Source: Acanthaster planci (lineage: Eukaryota; Echinodermata; Asteroidea; Valvatida; Acanthasteridae). Taken from it: 31,062 nucleotides of DNA. The notes beneath the pieces are model-generated. The model did no database searches. It worked only from the letters and a program-made list of their open reading frames with translations, and was not told the origin of the DNA. The stretch is taken from the NCBI RefSeq assembly GCF_001949145.1, contig NW_019091822.1, positions 6,253 through 37,314 on the forward strand. The letters are read 5' to 3'. Below, in pieces: positions 1 through 12,800 of the stretch (its first letter is position 1; each line of letters begins with the position of its first letter). Both the position numbers and the translations under genes were made by a program.

Positions 1-1
1 G

Positions 2-129
2 TTATTCTGCATGGGACTGTCCTAGGGTATGCCACTTGGCGTACCTTACTACACGGCATGGTGCAACCCATTTTTCTGTGCATTATTCTGCATGGGGCTG
101 CCCTAGATTTTGCCACTTGGTGTACCTTA
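2..129. repeat. Two copies of a ~47-bp direct repeat (period 81 bp)
   Basis: Positions 2-48 and 83-129 share the same text with a few substitutions: TTATTCTGCATGGG at the start, TGCCACTTGG in the middle and GTACCTTA at the end. The spacers also share an ACACGG motif. The first copy starts at the window edge, so a longer minisatellite may extend to the left. Confidence 0.75.
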
Positions 130-3100
130 CATGTAGCTCACACGGTACACAAGCTACTTGGCATTACTGTACATGTATTTAAATTAAGGCCTACAAAATC
201 CCGACCCTTTTTTTGAAAATCCATCATGATCGTAGTACAGTACAATAACTTTAAAAATGTATTTCGACCGGGTATAATGCACTTTATATACAATGTACTT
301 GCCTGACACATTTCACATTGTAAATATTACAGTGTATCAACAAAAGGCACATTACAAGGTACAGATTGGCCCTATAGGAGAACAACCAAGGATGAAAATG
401 CTGTATTGTCTAGGTTTACTGATTTGTGGGTTGATATTCAAGCTGCACCATCATAACAGTTACTGTAAGTACATGTACACCTGTAGGTATTGATGGCTCA
501 GACCAAAATGGACGAAAATGACTTGCATGTATTTGGATTCACCTTCTGGAACTCAATATTTCATGTGCCACCTGATACAATTATTTTACAATCGGATTTC
601 AAAACACATCATTGTAGATTCCTGTCATAGTTTTGTAAGGGGAACAATCTTATTCTGAGTCTGAACAATTATCCAACTCACTATACATGTACTTTCTTTT
701 AAGTTGCATGGACACAGCTTTCGAAAGTTACCCTTTCTGAGTAAGCTAGAAACCCCACATTATGACCTGAATTCACATCTACTTCATATGGTCTCACATT
801 TCTACCTACTCCTAATACCCAAGGTCTCCACTACCTCATCTAAGATCCCTTCATCCACTGTACATATATTTTTGTTCTTGACCCATCCCATCCATCTACC
901 TTTGCCACAAATGATCTGTTAGTCTTGTCTTTCAAGTGAATAGCTACTAAATCTCCTGACTATGGACTCTCTGTTGGATTCGATGGAAATTGCATTCTGT
1001 TTTCTTCCTCAGCGGTCTCCAATCATGACCTCCACACCAAAACTAAGAATTAGAATCAAACTGAGGATTCATATTGGCTTTTCGGGGGCACTTACATGTG
1101 ATTATGGCATACATATAATTTAAGCATGCATACCTTGACATCACATGTGCAACACTGACATTTTGATTCGTTTATCAGTGATTTTGTCGATGTACTTCTG
1201 TCTCTGAAGCCTTAATCTATTGGCGTAAGCATTATAGCTCCAGAGAAAACTCTTGATTGACTTTACTTGTAAATTGTAGATTTTCATTTATTAATGATAA
1301 ATTTTTTGAAAATTATACATTTTCAATTACTATTATTATCATTGTGGAAGTAGTGAAGATAACAATGCGCATTTAACTTTAACCCTAACCCCCTAGGGTG
1401 TATGTAAAATGGTATTGCAATAGGAGGATTTGGGAGTGCTGTACAATCTACATGTACTTGTACTGTATGTATGTTACAGTTCTACAGCTTAGCCTTGATG
1501 CCTGGTTCACAAAGGCTACTGTGTTATAAAGTGCCAAATTGAATATTTTATGCAAGCAATAAAAATGTGTGATCCAGCACATGTAGCAATACATGTGCAT
1601 TCATTTCCATGACACTTTCATGTCAAATGATGTGACCCTATGGTATTGTGTGATGGGGGTACTATGGTTGACATACATGTACATGTACATCTATTAAAAC
1701 TACATGTACATGTACATTACAGGAAAACTTACATCTAGGTACTCCTTGGCCATTCCATCCCTGACCATCTACAGTCCCTGGAAAGGGTTTTCCAAAGCCT
1801 GTTCTCTTCTGCTTAGATGGTTGTGTACATGTACGTGTTTTAGCCAAGATGTGTTGACAAAGGGGACCTGAAAGGATGTGTGCCAAACATAGCATCAAAA
1901 TGTTGAAACATTTTCAGGCAAATGTGGGTGATGAAGTTTGGACTCAATGTTTGTATGGCACAATACGGTACAGTTGAACCTTAAAAAGAGGAACTTTGGA
2001 CCCAACAATTTACTTTGTTATGACAGGAACATACTAGTAGTACATGTAGTCTCAGAAATGAAAACAATTGGAAAAAGAAAGGATTGGGATCAAAATTTTT
2101 CATTGTTACAATCAAAATCGTGTATTTACAGAGTTTGACTGGACATGTATTTAAGAAATCATGTGGGAAAATAAAGTTAAATTCCTACAATGTGCATTTA
2201 CAAATACATGTAGTTGTACGGTACATGTATAGTTTTGAAGCATCAGTCCTGTCTATGTTGGTCTTAATGTTCAGCCAAGCTAATTATGCAAAATCACTGA
2301 GAGTTTACTAGGCTTCATGCATGAATTTGTAAAACATGCTTGAGAATATTCACACTCAGAATCTAGATGTACACGTACATGTATAGTGTATTTTGGAACA
2401 AATTTTCACTTTACAAGTTTCTCGCAAGTATCATTATGAAAATTTTAAAACAAACATACAAAAGTGATTGACTTTTTGACATCTTCCATGTGAACAAGGA
2501 AGTTGGTCCACCACTGCTTTGCTGAATGTGGCAGCCTCAGCATGTAGCCTTCACTTTGTGGCAGATCCTTCCTTGGGCCTTGTACATATACACATGTATC
2601 TACGGTATTTTCTCAAGACTTGGTTCCACTCAAAATGACGTACTAATCAGGAACACTCCGAAAATGAAATACACATGTAATTAGCCATATTGTGCAGCAA
2701 TAGCAACAAGGCAGACGTGTCCAAGACAAATCATGCATGTCTGTTCACTCTGTTGGAAAGTTTACTTGATGTGCTTTTTCAAATTGAACTGAAATTAAGA
2801 CATTAAGCTTTTAAAAGCAATACATGTACATATTACACATAATACTTCTCGGGCTTTATGTCCTCGTTACATGTGTATCTGGACAAGAATGACCTCTTCT
2901 GCCAAAAGTCTGTTGCAATCCTTCCTAGCATAATGTATTTTTGTGATTGCTTGGTCGTCTTAAGACCATGCAATTTTTCATACTTGTGCGCATCTGAGTT
3001 CTAGCTTATAATGTATTTAAAGAACTCTACAGGGCTTAACTTTACTCTCAGGGCAAGTCATTACATGTACCTTTAGGCAAAGAAGTTCCTCAGAGTGATT

Positions 3101-3714
3101 AGCAATCATCTCTTCGCCATACTGCACTGGCTGAGGCTCCCAAGGAGACAAAAACTCACATATACAGTGTACAGTACTTCTTATCAATACTAGGAGCTGA
3201 TGGGCTCACTGAGGGGGGTATTTGCTGATTGAAATGTACAAAACCTGGAAAAATTACCAATCAGTCGAAAGAGAAATTTCAAGAGAAACATATTCTCTTA
3301 AAAGTGTTGATTTAAATAAGTGATCTACCTGTACATAAATCAAGGTGATTTAAATCGGCCAAACGTGGAATACTGTTTTGGGAATATATGAATTCAATAT
3401 GATAATGTGGCGTGAAACCAGATTAATGTTTGACATGGTGATATTTAAAGTCCCATAAAACACTCGCTGTGCATGTTCCGTTGCAGTGTTCAGCAGATAC
3501 ATGTGATCACAGTAAATGTGCAAATCTTAATGTGCATGTGCAATGAAACTGTATTTGTTTTCTATCATATTAAAGAACAGAATATAATTGTTAGGTCCTG
3601 CACAATGTCATTAAGGTGTAGTTGTCACTGTGTTTTATTCATTGTCGGCAATGGCATGCTAAGCAGAATCGCGAGTCAAGGCCCATTGGATTTCTTTTGT
3701 GTTTTGATCTCACA
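130..3714. other. Non-coding stretch upstream of the CUEDC2 coding exons
   Basis: No open frame here looks like protein; all are short and interrupted. The tract is AT-rich with many palindromic TACATGTA/ACATGTACATGT clusters, for example 1676-1690, 1710-1722 and 2368-2382. It is either intergenic or the first intron of CUEDC2. A possible 3' splice site (TGATCTCACAG) ends at 3714, just before the first coding exon, which would place a non-coding first exon somewhere to the left. I could not locate that exon or a promoter. Confidence 0.5.
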
Positions 3715-3732
3715 GATTACATGTCATTGAGG

Positions 3733-3806
3733 ATGGAAAGAAAAGGCATTGTAACATCAGCACTAGACACCTTTTTGAAGATACATCTACCGCAATCCTC
3801 AATTGG
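3733..3806 (+). CDS. CUEDC2: CUEDC2 coding exon 1 (residues 1-25 start)
   Basis: Encodes the N-terminal helix beginning [11 protein letters not shown] and ending HLPQSSI, then two bases of a Gly codon. The donor is GG|GTAAG (phase 2). It aligns with the start of the human protein without gaps. A pyrimidine-rich stretch ending in CAG at 3714 suggests that this exon begins at 3715, preceded by an untranslated exon. Confidence 0.88.
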
Positions 3807-6800
3807 GTAAGACTTTCGCAAGGAAGAGAGATTCACACTGCACAGTTTTGACAAATTGATGAAACAGTATTGCTTGTAATTTCTTCTCCCTCCGTAAAAT
3901 GGTGGGCATTGCTCACTCTGATTTGTCTGTTGCCCCTGTCGATAGTGCAATTGATGATGACATAGTTCTCAACTACCTGGTGGGTGTTCTCAAAGAGGTT
4001 GGGAACGAAGATGAATTTGATGTGGAAGACTTTGCTGAGATGATGGAGGCCTATATCCCTAGCTTCAGAGACATCGGAAGGTGAGTGCTGGCATTCAGGA
4101 CATGAGAGATTAAATTACAAATGTGAGATCTGAAAGCCATTTTGTTGGACGTTAAGTACCTGACTACGCAACACTCAAGTAGAAATGCAGGAAGGGGTAA
4201 TTCGTGTATCTAAAATCTTGCATGTGTGGAACCAACCATTCTACAGCACTCTGTGCTTTCCTTTGAAGGTCAGAACTGTTTTACAGATTCTTGAATTTTG
4301 TTTTTCTATTGAAAAGTGATGCAATTTATGAGTGGATCTTTCAGCTGTCTGCAGAGGTCTTGTTGACGGCTTGCACAGAAGGTAAGATGAAGGGTCTTAT
4401 AATTGTACAGCGACTACATGTAAGTGAAAAATATGGAGCCAATTGTTCACTTTGTCATAAAAGCACCAAATTTGGCACAGGTATACATGTAGAGTAACAA
4501 CAGTTTTAGATATTGAGGCATTTGAAATTTTAATTGGGGGGGTGGCAGCCATTTTTCAAAATGGCCGCCAATCACCGATGGTTGCATCTGATATGATACA
4601 GTAAATTTGGCTGAGATTGTCAAGTTTGTTTCTCCAGTTGAAGAAATGATGCTTACAGACTTCCCTGACTGTTTATTTCGTCCCCAACTACCTAAGTGAC
4701 TAAACGACTGCCAATTCTTAGCCAAAATGGCGGCCAATCTTCCATACATCTGTTCATTTATACAGACTTCATTAAGACACCCATTTTGTGCTGAGAATTT
4801 TAAGATTCTTGCATTGTTTTTAAAAAATCATGTTACTTAACTTAAATAATGTCCCAGGCTGTTTTTCTCTCTAAAAGCTAGAACTAACACAAGACTGTTG
4901 GTTCTTAGAAGAGAATCAGGCTACAGTTTAATGAACGGTGTATACATGTATACACCACATGTATACAATGCATATAACCATAATATCTGTACACATGGTA
5001 CATGTCGGCTCCATAAGACCAGACACTGAGTGGCCTGAGTCAACACTCGGGCCACTCAGTGTCTGATGACCAGACACTGAGTGAACACATTGTTCTAAAA
5101 ATAGTGGTGTGAGAAACAGCCAGTACACCTACATGTACATGTAAGCAGAAACTAATGACAGGAAGTGGCACACACACATGCATAGGTATGCATATGCATG
5201 TGCATGCCACTTAGTTGCACAGCATATTGCAGAACAGTCTGTAGCCTACATGCTGGTGTCAGCACACATGCATGTTTTTTGCAGCCAGTCTAATGGTCGG
5301 CTTCTCTTTGTAACAGGATATTTCATGCAGCTATATTCCAACAACTGCATCGGTAAGATAGATTTAGGTGTAATTCAAGGCATATGGTGTATATATATTT
5401 TTTGGGAAACGGGGGTGGAATTAAATCAGACGGGGGGAGATGAAATCAAGAGAGGACTTTAATAATGAAGGTACACAAATGGTTTGCTTAAAGGGATGAT
5501 TGAAACATGATGCTTTCTTATGTATTATGAGGTAATCTGAGAATTAAACTTTGAATTTATCATTCTTATGCCATTTAACTGGTTCCATAACATTTAAAGC
5601 AAAGCAGGATCGAGTGTGTGACACCCAAATCTCCACGTTCTGCTACCGGTACTTTAAATACATTTACATATATAGGTAGAGGCATGGTAAAATATTAGTT
5701 AGTGGGTGCTGATACCTTTTCAGATGAGAGGTGATCAAGGCTAAACCATGTCTAAACAGTTCCAGTTCATTCAGACATGCCAAGGGCGGCCTTCACAGTT
5801 GTCTGAAATAGACTGTTATATGTCAAGAAGACAACCCAGAGCATCTGAACTGTCCGGCACAATCAAAGACAGTGGAAAAGGATGCAGAACACTGGCCCAG
5901 CAAACTTGATAAAGTTTAATGAATTGGGGAAGCTACCAAGAACAATACAGCTACACAGAATAGACAAAGGAGATGGCATTGAAGCAGTTATGGTTACTGA
6001 GCCAAATGGCGCCACACATGCATGCTGCGCTACAACACAACAATGCTACGAAGAGCAGAGAAGTGACCAGCTTCTCAATTACCCTCTGAAGATGCTGATG
6101 TTCCAGGCAAACATACCAGGGCAGGGTCTTCAAGTTCTGAGAAACTGATCTCAACTGATGCCACGTTTTTTTGTGGAGAATCAAGCAAAGACATGCTTCA
6201 CGTAGCTACGACTTTTCAGCTGGATCAGTGTGTACGAGATAAAGCAGAACTTGTTGAAGATATCCACCTCTTGGCAAAGCTCAAAACAGGTGGTGACATA
6301 CATGTATTCGCTCAGGAGGCAAAGTATTGTAACGTCTCTCTTGGGGTAGGGAGTCGTTATCATAAAGAATGAGAGTCATTGGACTGACTTATCAGTGTCC
6401 ATCATGGACACTGAACAGAAACACTGAGTTCGATAGATTGCGGTGATTGAGCTTATATCAGTTGTCTCCAAGGCTACGCATAAACACTTGAGTAAGGTGG
6501 GAAGATTGTGCCTGCACTACCTCTTTTATCTTGAGTTCAAGACTGTTCTCCATGTCGTCCAAATGCTTGTTCAGCCGGCCAATCGCTTGAGTGAGAGTGT
6601 CCGAAGACAGGGTCTCCGACGTCAGGGTCTGGGCACTTGGGTGTGATGGTGTGGAAGCATCGTCAGGGGAGGGGCTTGCAGGTGTCACTTTGCTTGGGGG
6701 AAGGACTGCATCGGAAGACTCTGGATTATCGGGGGCATCGTTGAGGGGGCTTGGGGGCTGTGCTGTCTCGTCCTGCAACGGCATACCAGGGCTACGGTAG

Positions 6801-9800
6801 GGATCAGGAGTCGTAGGTCTTGAGTCTGCTGGGATCATCAGAGAGAGGATTAGCGATGGGAAGTCTGACCGTTGTTGGTGGTGTCCCATCCATTGCTCAC
6901 GTAGGCTTGAAACCATTTCGTCCGGCGTAACAAGCCCCTGGTAGGAATGGGCACGTCGGTGGTGCCAGCGCTTTTGATTATACTTGAGTAGTAGAGGAAG
7001 TTTGGCATAACCCCGTTTACAAACTCCGCAGACAAACTGTCTGGTGTACCAGGGCATATGCTGCATTTGAAAATGCCGATGCAAGGATTCGGCATTGGTA
7101 AAACTGATGATGCAGATAGAGCATTCCATGGTAATAGGATATGTTGGTTGGATGACCAGAAAGAAAATGATGATGTTCTCAGTAAGACATGCGTGCACAA
7201 TTGCTGACCATCTTTTCCGGCTGAAAGGTCATTGGTTGAGAATGACCACAGGTCAATGACTGGTCGTGCAGACTGATTTACACCCAGGAAAGAAATCGGA
7301 AATGGAAGGAGCAACAGGTGGCTTGAGAGAAAAACATTAAATTTTGTGTTTGGTAGTGGCCAAGGATAACTAGTCCTGCTCTGTTTCTAAGTGTTCAACC
7401 TGTAGAATACAAGGTTAAGAGTATTGCAAGGGTAAAAGGGTTGTCAACCTATAGTAGTCGATCGAACGCGAATGTCTGTGTATAAGGGGGGTGCTTAGAA
7501 AAATCTTGCAGTCAAGCTGGCCTCCGTCTTGTCCGGTTACTTTTCATCTCAGGGAAGATCGAAGTTAGTGATTTTGAGGGCACTGCTGTCGGTTCAGACG
7601 AAACATGGGCTGATGAGTGAGAGTCGGTGTTCTTGGCGCGATATAGTTGCTTGGCATGGGTGGAAAGAGTGCTCCTCCCAAGCAGGGTCTTACAAAGGTC
7701 CAGCATCCATTTAGGTACTTCAGTACTTAAATACTGTTCAAGCCGGTCATGGTGAAGAATTTTTGTTTTTCATCGCTGATTGTACCGGATCTCAAATAGA
7801 AGATCACTTAATGTTCGGAGGATGATGCAGAGGCCAAGCCATTTCGCGGGTTTCAACTTGGAAGATAACCCAAGGGTTTTGTGCTATCTCTCATGCAAAC
7901 CAAGTCACCAACTTGATAGTTTCTTTGGGAAACATGGGGATCGTGGTCTTTCTTTTGCCGCTCCGCAGATTTACCAAGATGTTTGCGATCAAAGGGGGTG
8001 AGCGCTTTCCATTCGTTTACGTAATTACGTAACATACTCTCATTCATCTTGCGGTCGGTCTTCTGTGACAGGGCCACTGAGTACAATCGCAATTGGTAGG
8101 TGAGTTTGTCGACCTAACATGAGCATGTTAGGTGAATATACTGTCACTTTATGCTGACAACTTCTGTACGCAGAAGTTAAGAGAGGCAGGTGAATGTCCC
8201 AATTGCATTGGTCATTGTCGACGTATGCTGCGATCATGTCGACCAGAACTTGATTGAATCGCTCTGCCTCTCCATTTGTAGATGAGTGATATGGAGAAGT
8301 TCGCATTTTGTGGATTTCTAACAGTTTACACACTTATTGCATGAGATGAGACTCGTAAGTTTGACCTTGATCGGAGTGCATGTCAAGGGGCGGGCCAAAA
8401 CGGAAGATACATGTATATTCGTAGACGATTTTATGAGCTACTGTGTCTACCTTTTGGTGGGGGAATCAGGTAGGCTTCCATCCATTTTGTGAACTGATCA
8501 CCGACTAAAAGGATGTGTTGATTCACGTTGTCACCTATGGGGAAAGGACCAAGGATGTCTGTCACAAGTCTGTCCATTGGTGCACTGACTCGATAATCCT
8601 CAAGATGTGCTCGTGGGGTTGTGTGCGGCCTTTTTTGGGCGCCACATTTTGCGCACTTCCAGATACAGTCAAGAACTGTTTCCTTCAGTCTGTACCAGTA
8701 GAACTGGCGTTTGATTTTCTGAGTTGTTTTTTTGACACCAAGATGATGCAGTGGTGACAGCATCACGTGTAGCTCTAAGAACAGCAGTTCACAGTTCTTG
8801 TGGCATGACAAGCTGTAGGTAAGACTGGGTTTTGTCTGAAGTCACCCATCGTTTGAAAATGACGCCATCCCTAAGCACAAGTTGTTGCCACAACAACCAC
8901 AGGTTCCTTGTGGTTGGGCTTTCTCGTGCTATCTGGTCTCTGCTGGGCCTCTTGGCTGATTTCGGTATCAATTCCATGATGGGCCTCAGGTCTTGATCTG
9001 ATCGTTGTAACTCAGCTACTTCCTCGCTGGTGTAGCCACCGACCCAAGATGTGGCTCGTCCGGCGGTGGGACCGGCAGGGGTGCTTGAAGGGGCACGATC
9101 ACTGGTTACCTTATCATCTCGGTCGTCTAGCTGTCCAGTTGGATTTGAGTGTTCTGCAAGTTGCTGCCCGGTACTTGAACCGGCATCGGCATCCTTATGG
9201 GGAATGCAGGGTGCGTTGCAGTTCACCTCTTTTCCATCTGGGTCAGAGGATAGTGTGGGAAACTCAGTTCTTTCGTGGGGCTGTACTACCCGAATGGCGG
9301 TGGGGACTCTGGATTTCCCGGAGTTTCTTCAGTAGGTGTGGCTGTGTGCGAAAAGCGACTGTTGAACTGTCCATTGTCAATGTCGCCAGTAGACTCACTG
9401 CATGAGCGCCAAGTAAGTTTACCTAGGCTGCACATAGGCACAAGTAGGAGCATTACTATGGTTGCCATCAGTGCGAGGACTGTCCGTATGGATATTGGCA
9501 TGGCCTGTAGGTTGACGTCATTGCTTGAGGGTGATGGTGTGGTGAAGTTCTCTGTAGGAAAAGAACTTCAGCTGAGGTAGCGTTAACACGCCTGGTCGAA
9601 AGGGGAATCACATCATCTACTTTGGCGAAGTCAGACCACAACTCACTTTTGGTTTTTCACTTCTCGCAACCGCCGTAGGGGAGATCAGCAAGTAAAGTCT
9701 TTCCCTCGTAACACGGGCAATCGTCTGGATCACATGGCACCCTGGAGAGGGCATCAGCATTGCCGTGTTTTCTCCCAGGTTGATGCTCGATCTTGAAGTC

Positions 9801-12800
9801 GAACTGTGACAGGATCTGGAGCCATCTAGCCATCTGATCAACAGGCTCATGGAAGGACATAATCCACTGAAGAGCACTGTGGTCAGTTCTGATGAGAAAC
9901 TGTCTTCCCAGTAGGTAATGTTGGAAATGCTGGAGGAAAGTGACGATGGTGAGAAGTGCTCACCTCGTTGTGCAGTAGCGTCGCTGCGTCTTTGTCATCA
10001 AACGACTGGCATATGCCATTGGCTGTTGTTCCTTCCCCCCCCCGATCACACCACTGAAGTTGAGATAAAGTCGCACCAATGCCTGTATCTGAAGCATCGG
10101 TGTCAATAATGAATAAACCATCATCATTGGGATACGACAGGATTTGTCGCCGGTGAGTGCAGCTTTCAATCGCTCAAAAGCCGCTTGACAGGCAGAAGTC
10201 CACTTAAATGTCTGTCCGACCTCTAACAGACGATGTAAGGGGCTGGCTATCGTGGCGAATTTGGGGATAAACCTGCGGTAGTAGGAGCATATTCCGAGAA
10301 AAGAGCGTTCATCGGTGATGTTCTTGGGAAGGGGCTAGTTGTGCACAGCAGAAACTTTACTAGGGTCTGGTTTGACACCATCTTGTGTGATGAGATGACC
10401 AAGAAATAAAACCTCTGTCTGGAAAAGTTCACATTTACTCGGTTTCAGCTTCAGTCCAGCTGTCCTTAGACAGTGCAAGACTTCATCGAGATGTCCGATA
10501 TGCTCGGAAAACGTTGATGACAGGATGATGATATTGTCTAGATATTTGAAGAGTGTTCGCCATTGCAGCCCTTTGAGAATGAGCTCCGTACAGTGTTCAA
10601 AGGTACTGGGTGCGTTGCAAAGTCCGAAGGGCATGGTAATATATTCGTACAGTCCACTCCGGGTGACGAATGCGGTTTTGGAACGGTCTTCCTTCTTCAC
10701 CTCAATCTGCCAGTAGCCCAACTGCAGATTGAGGGTGCTGAATATTTTCACTCCGCTGAGGCAATCTAGACAGTCAACAACTCGGGGTAGGGGGTATGCA
10801 TCACAACGCGTGACGTCATTCAGCTTTCTGTAGTTGACACAAGGGTGAGTTGTGCCATTTTTTCCGTACAAAAACCATTGGTGATGCCCAGGGGGATGTC
10901 GATTCTTGTATAACACCCACCTTTAATTGGCTCTCAAGAACTTTTTCCTCCTCGCCCTAAAACGCCTTGGGAGGACGACGAGGAGGCTGTCTAATGGGGC
11001 GTGTGTCGCCAGTGTCAATAGTGTGCGGCACTATCAACGTTTTTCCCAAATCCTGGCAAAAGTGTTCTCATGTTTTGGCAAAAGTTCACGCAATGTTTTC
11101 TGTTGGTGTGAGGACAGGTTCTCACAACTCCTCTCGTACAGATCTTACAAACTCTCTGACCACTTGTCAGAAGTTTGAGGGGGGTCGGGGTGGCGGGGCT
11201 GACTGGGTTGCATGTGTATGGCATATGGCGAGCATGTTCTCTGCACACGCGCATGACACGATAAAGATGATTGGTTTCAAAGTTTTCTTGCTCGGCAACA
11301 TTTCAACCGCATCAACTCCAGGCAGGTAGCCGATGATTGTACCAGCTTGAAATTCAGTGTTCTCGGGTGAAAGGTTTATAAGTCTGTAAGTATTATGGTT
11401 ACCGCTGCTCCTGTGTCGACTAATAGTTCGCTTGGTGTTCCGCATATCTGCACTTTTAAAAATGCAGACATGCCCTGAATTTGCTGTCTTCTTAATTGGA
11501 TCGTGTTCTGTTCATTGGGACAGACCGATGCCAGGCCGGATGGCACGGTCCTTGTTAGTTTTCCAGCTGTGTGACAACTACCTCCTTTAAAGAAGCCGCT
11601 GTTTCAGGGCACTTGTTCACAAAGTGGCCGGGCTCGCCACACTTAAAACAAGTGACGTCATCAGCTTTCTGCTGTTTGGCTTCAGCAGTTTTCTGTTTGC
11701 TGGCTTCGACAGGCTTGGCAGGTTTCTGGCTGTTAACCGGCTTGTTTTTGATCAGTTTGACGATTCCATTCAGTCGTCGGTCGAGGTTGTCGTGGAACTG
11801 TTGAAACTGCTTTGTGGTGACAAACTCACTGCCAGTCTCCGGAGCTGCTTGCACAGTGTTCAAACGATGTGACTCTCCAGAGCTCGTAGTGTCACGGAGA
11901 CTCAGGAAATTTTCGACTGCCGTTGTAGCATCCTTGAGGGACTTGGGATTCGTCATGCCGACGGAAACTGCCATCTGCTGATCAGAGAAGCCTTTCAGAA
12001 AATGGTGAAGAGCAATGTTCTCCCTTGTAACTGGATCTGTTGTCAGGTAGCCATGGAGGACGAGACGGCGAACGTCGGCAACAAACTCCATCAGCTTCTC
12101 CTTGGGCTGGTGTTTCCTAGCTTCAAGCTGAGCTATGTAGTAGTTTGGCAACTGGCGTTCGCCAAACCGCTTGCCAAGCTCCTTCGTCAAGGTGTCGAAG
12201 GACTTGATGGCTTCAGGATCAAGTTGCTCGAAAACATACTCGGCTGCCTTTCCTCACAGACTGCTCACAAGCTGGAACAGCTTTTCTTCATTCCAGCTNC
12301 TGCACAGCAGAAACTTTACTAGGGTCTGGTTTGACACCATCTTGTGTGATGAGATGACCAAGAAATAAAACCTCTGTCTGGAAAAGTTCACATTTACTCG
12401 GTTTCAGCTTCAGTCCAGCTGTCCCTAGACAGTGCAAGACTTCATCGAGATGTCCTATATGCTCGGAAAACGTTGATGACAGGATGATGATATTGTCTAG
12501 ATATTGTCTAGATTTTTGATCAGTTTGACGATTCCATTCAGTCGTCGGTCGAGGTTGTCGTGGAACTGTCGAAACTGCTTTGTGGTGACAAACTCACTGC
12601 CAGTCTCAGGAGCTGCTTGCACAGTGTTCAAACGATGTGACTCTCCAGAGCTCGTAGTGTCACAGAGACTCAGGAAATTTTCGACTGCCGTTGTAGCATC
12701 CTTGAGGGACTTGGGATTCGTCATGCCGACGGAAACTGCCATCTGCTGATCAGAGAAGCCTTTCAGAAAATGGTGAAGAGCAATGTTCTACCTTGTAACT

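Noticed and set aside
1378-1400. AACCCTAACCCC as interstitial telomere repeat (also 19700-19715)
   Set aside because: Only about two TTAGGG units at each place; chance is enough.
3622-3732. Upstream in-frame ATG at 3622 as the CUEDC2 start
   Set aside because: The added residues do not resemble the family. The ATG at 3733 aligns with the human start, and a likely 3' splice site lies between.
4447-4749. 100-codon minus-strand frame
   Set aside because: Falls in the ggcggccatttt repeat and has no protein-like features.
6850-7314. Minus-strand 154-codon frame overlapping the zinc-finger ORF
   Set aside because: It overlaps in another frame and lacks any motif. The finger-containing frame is the better candidate.
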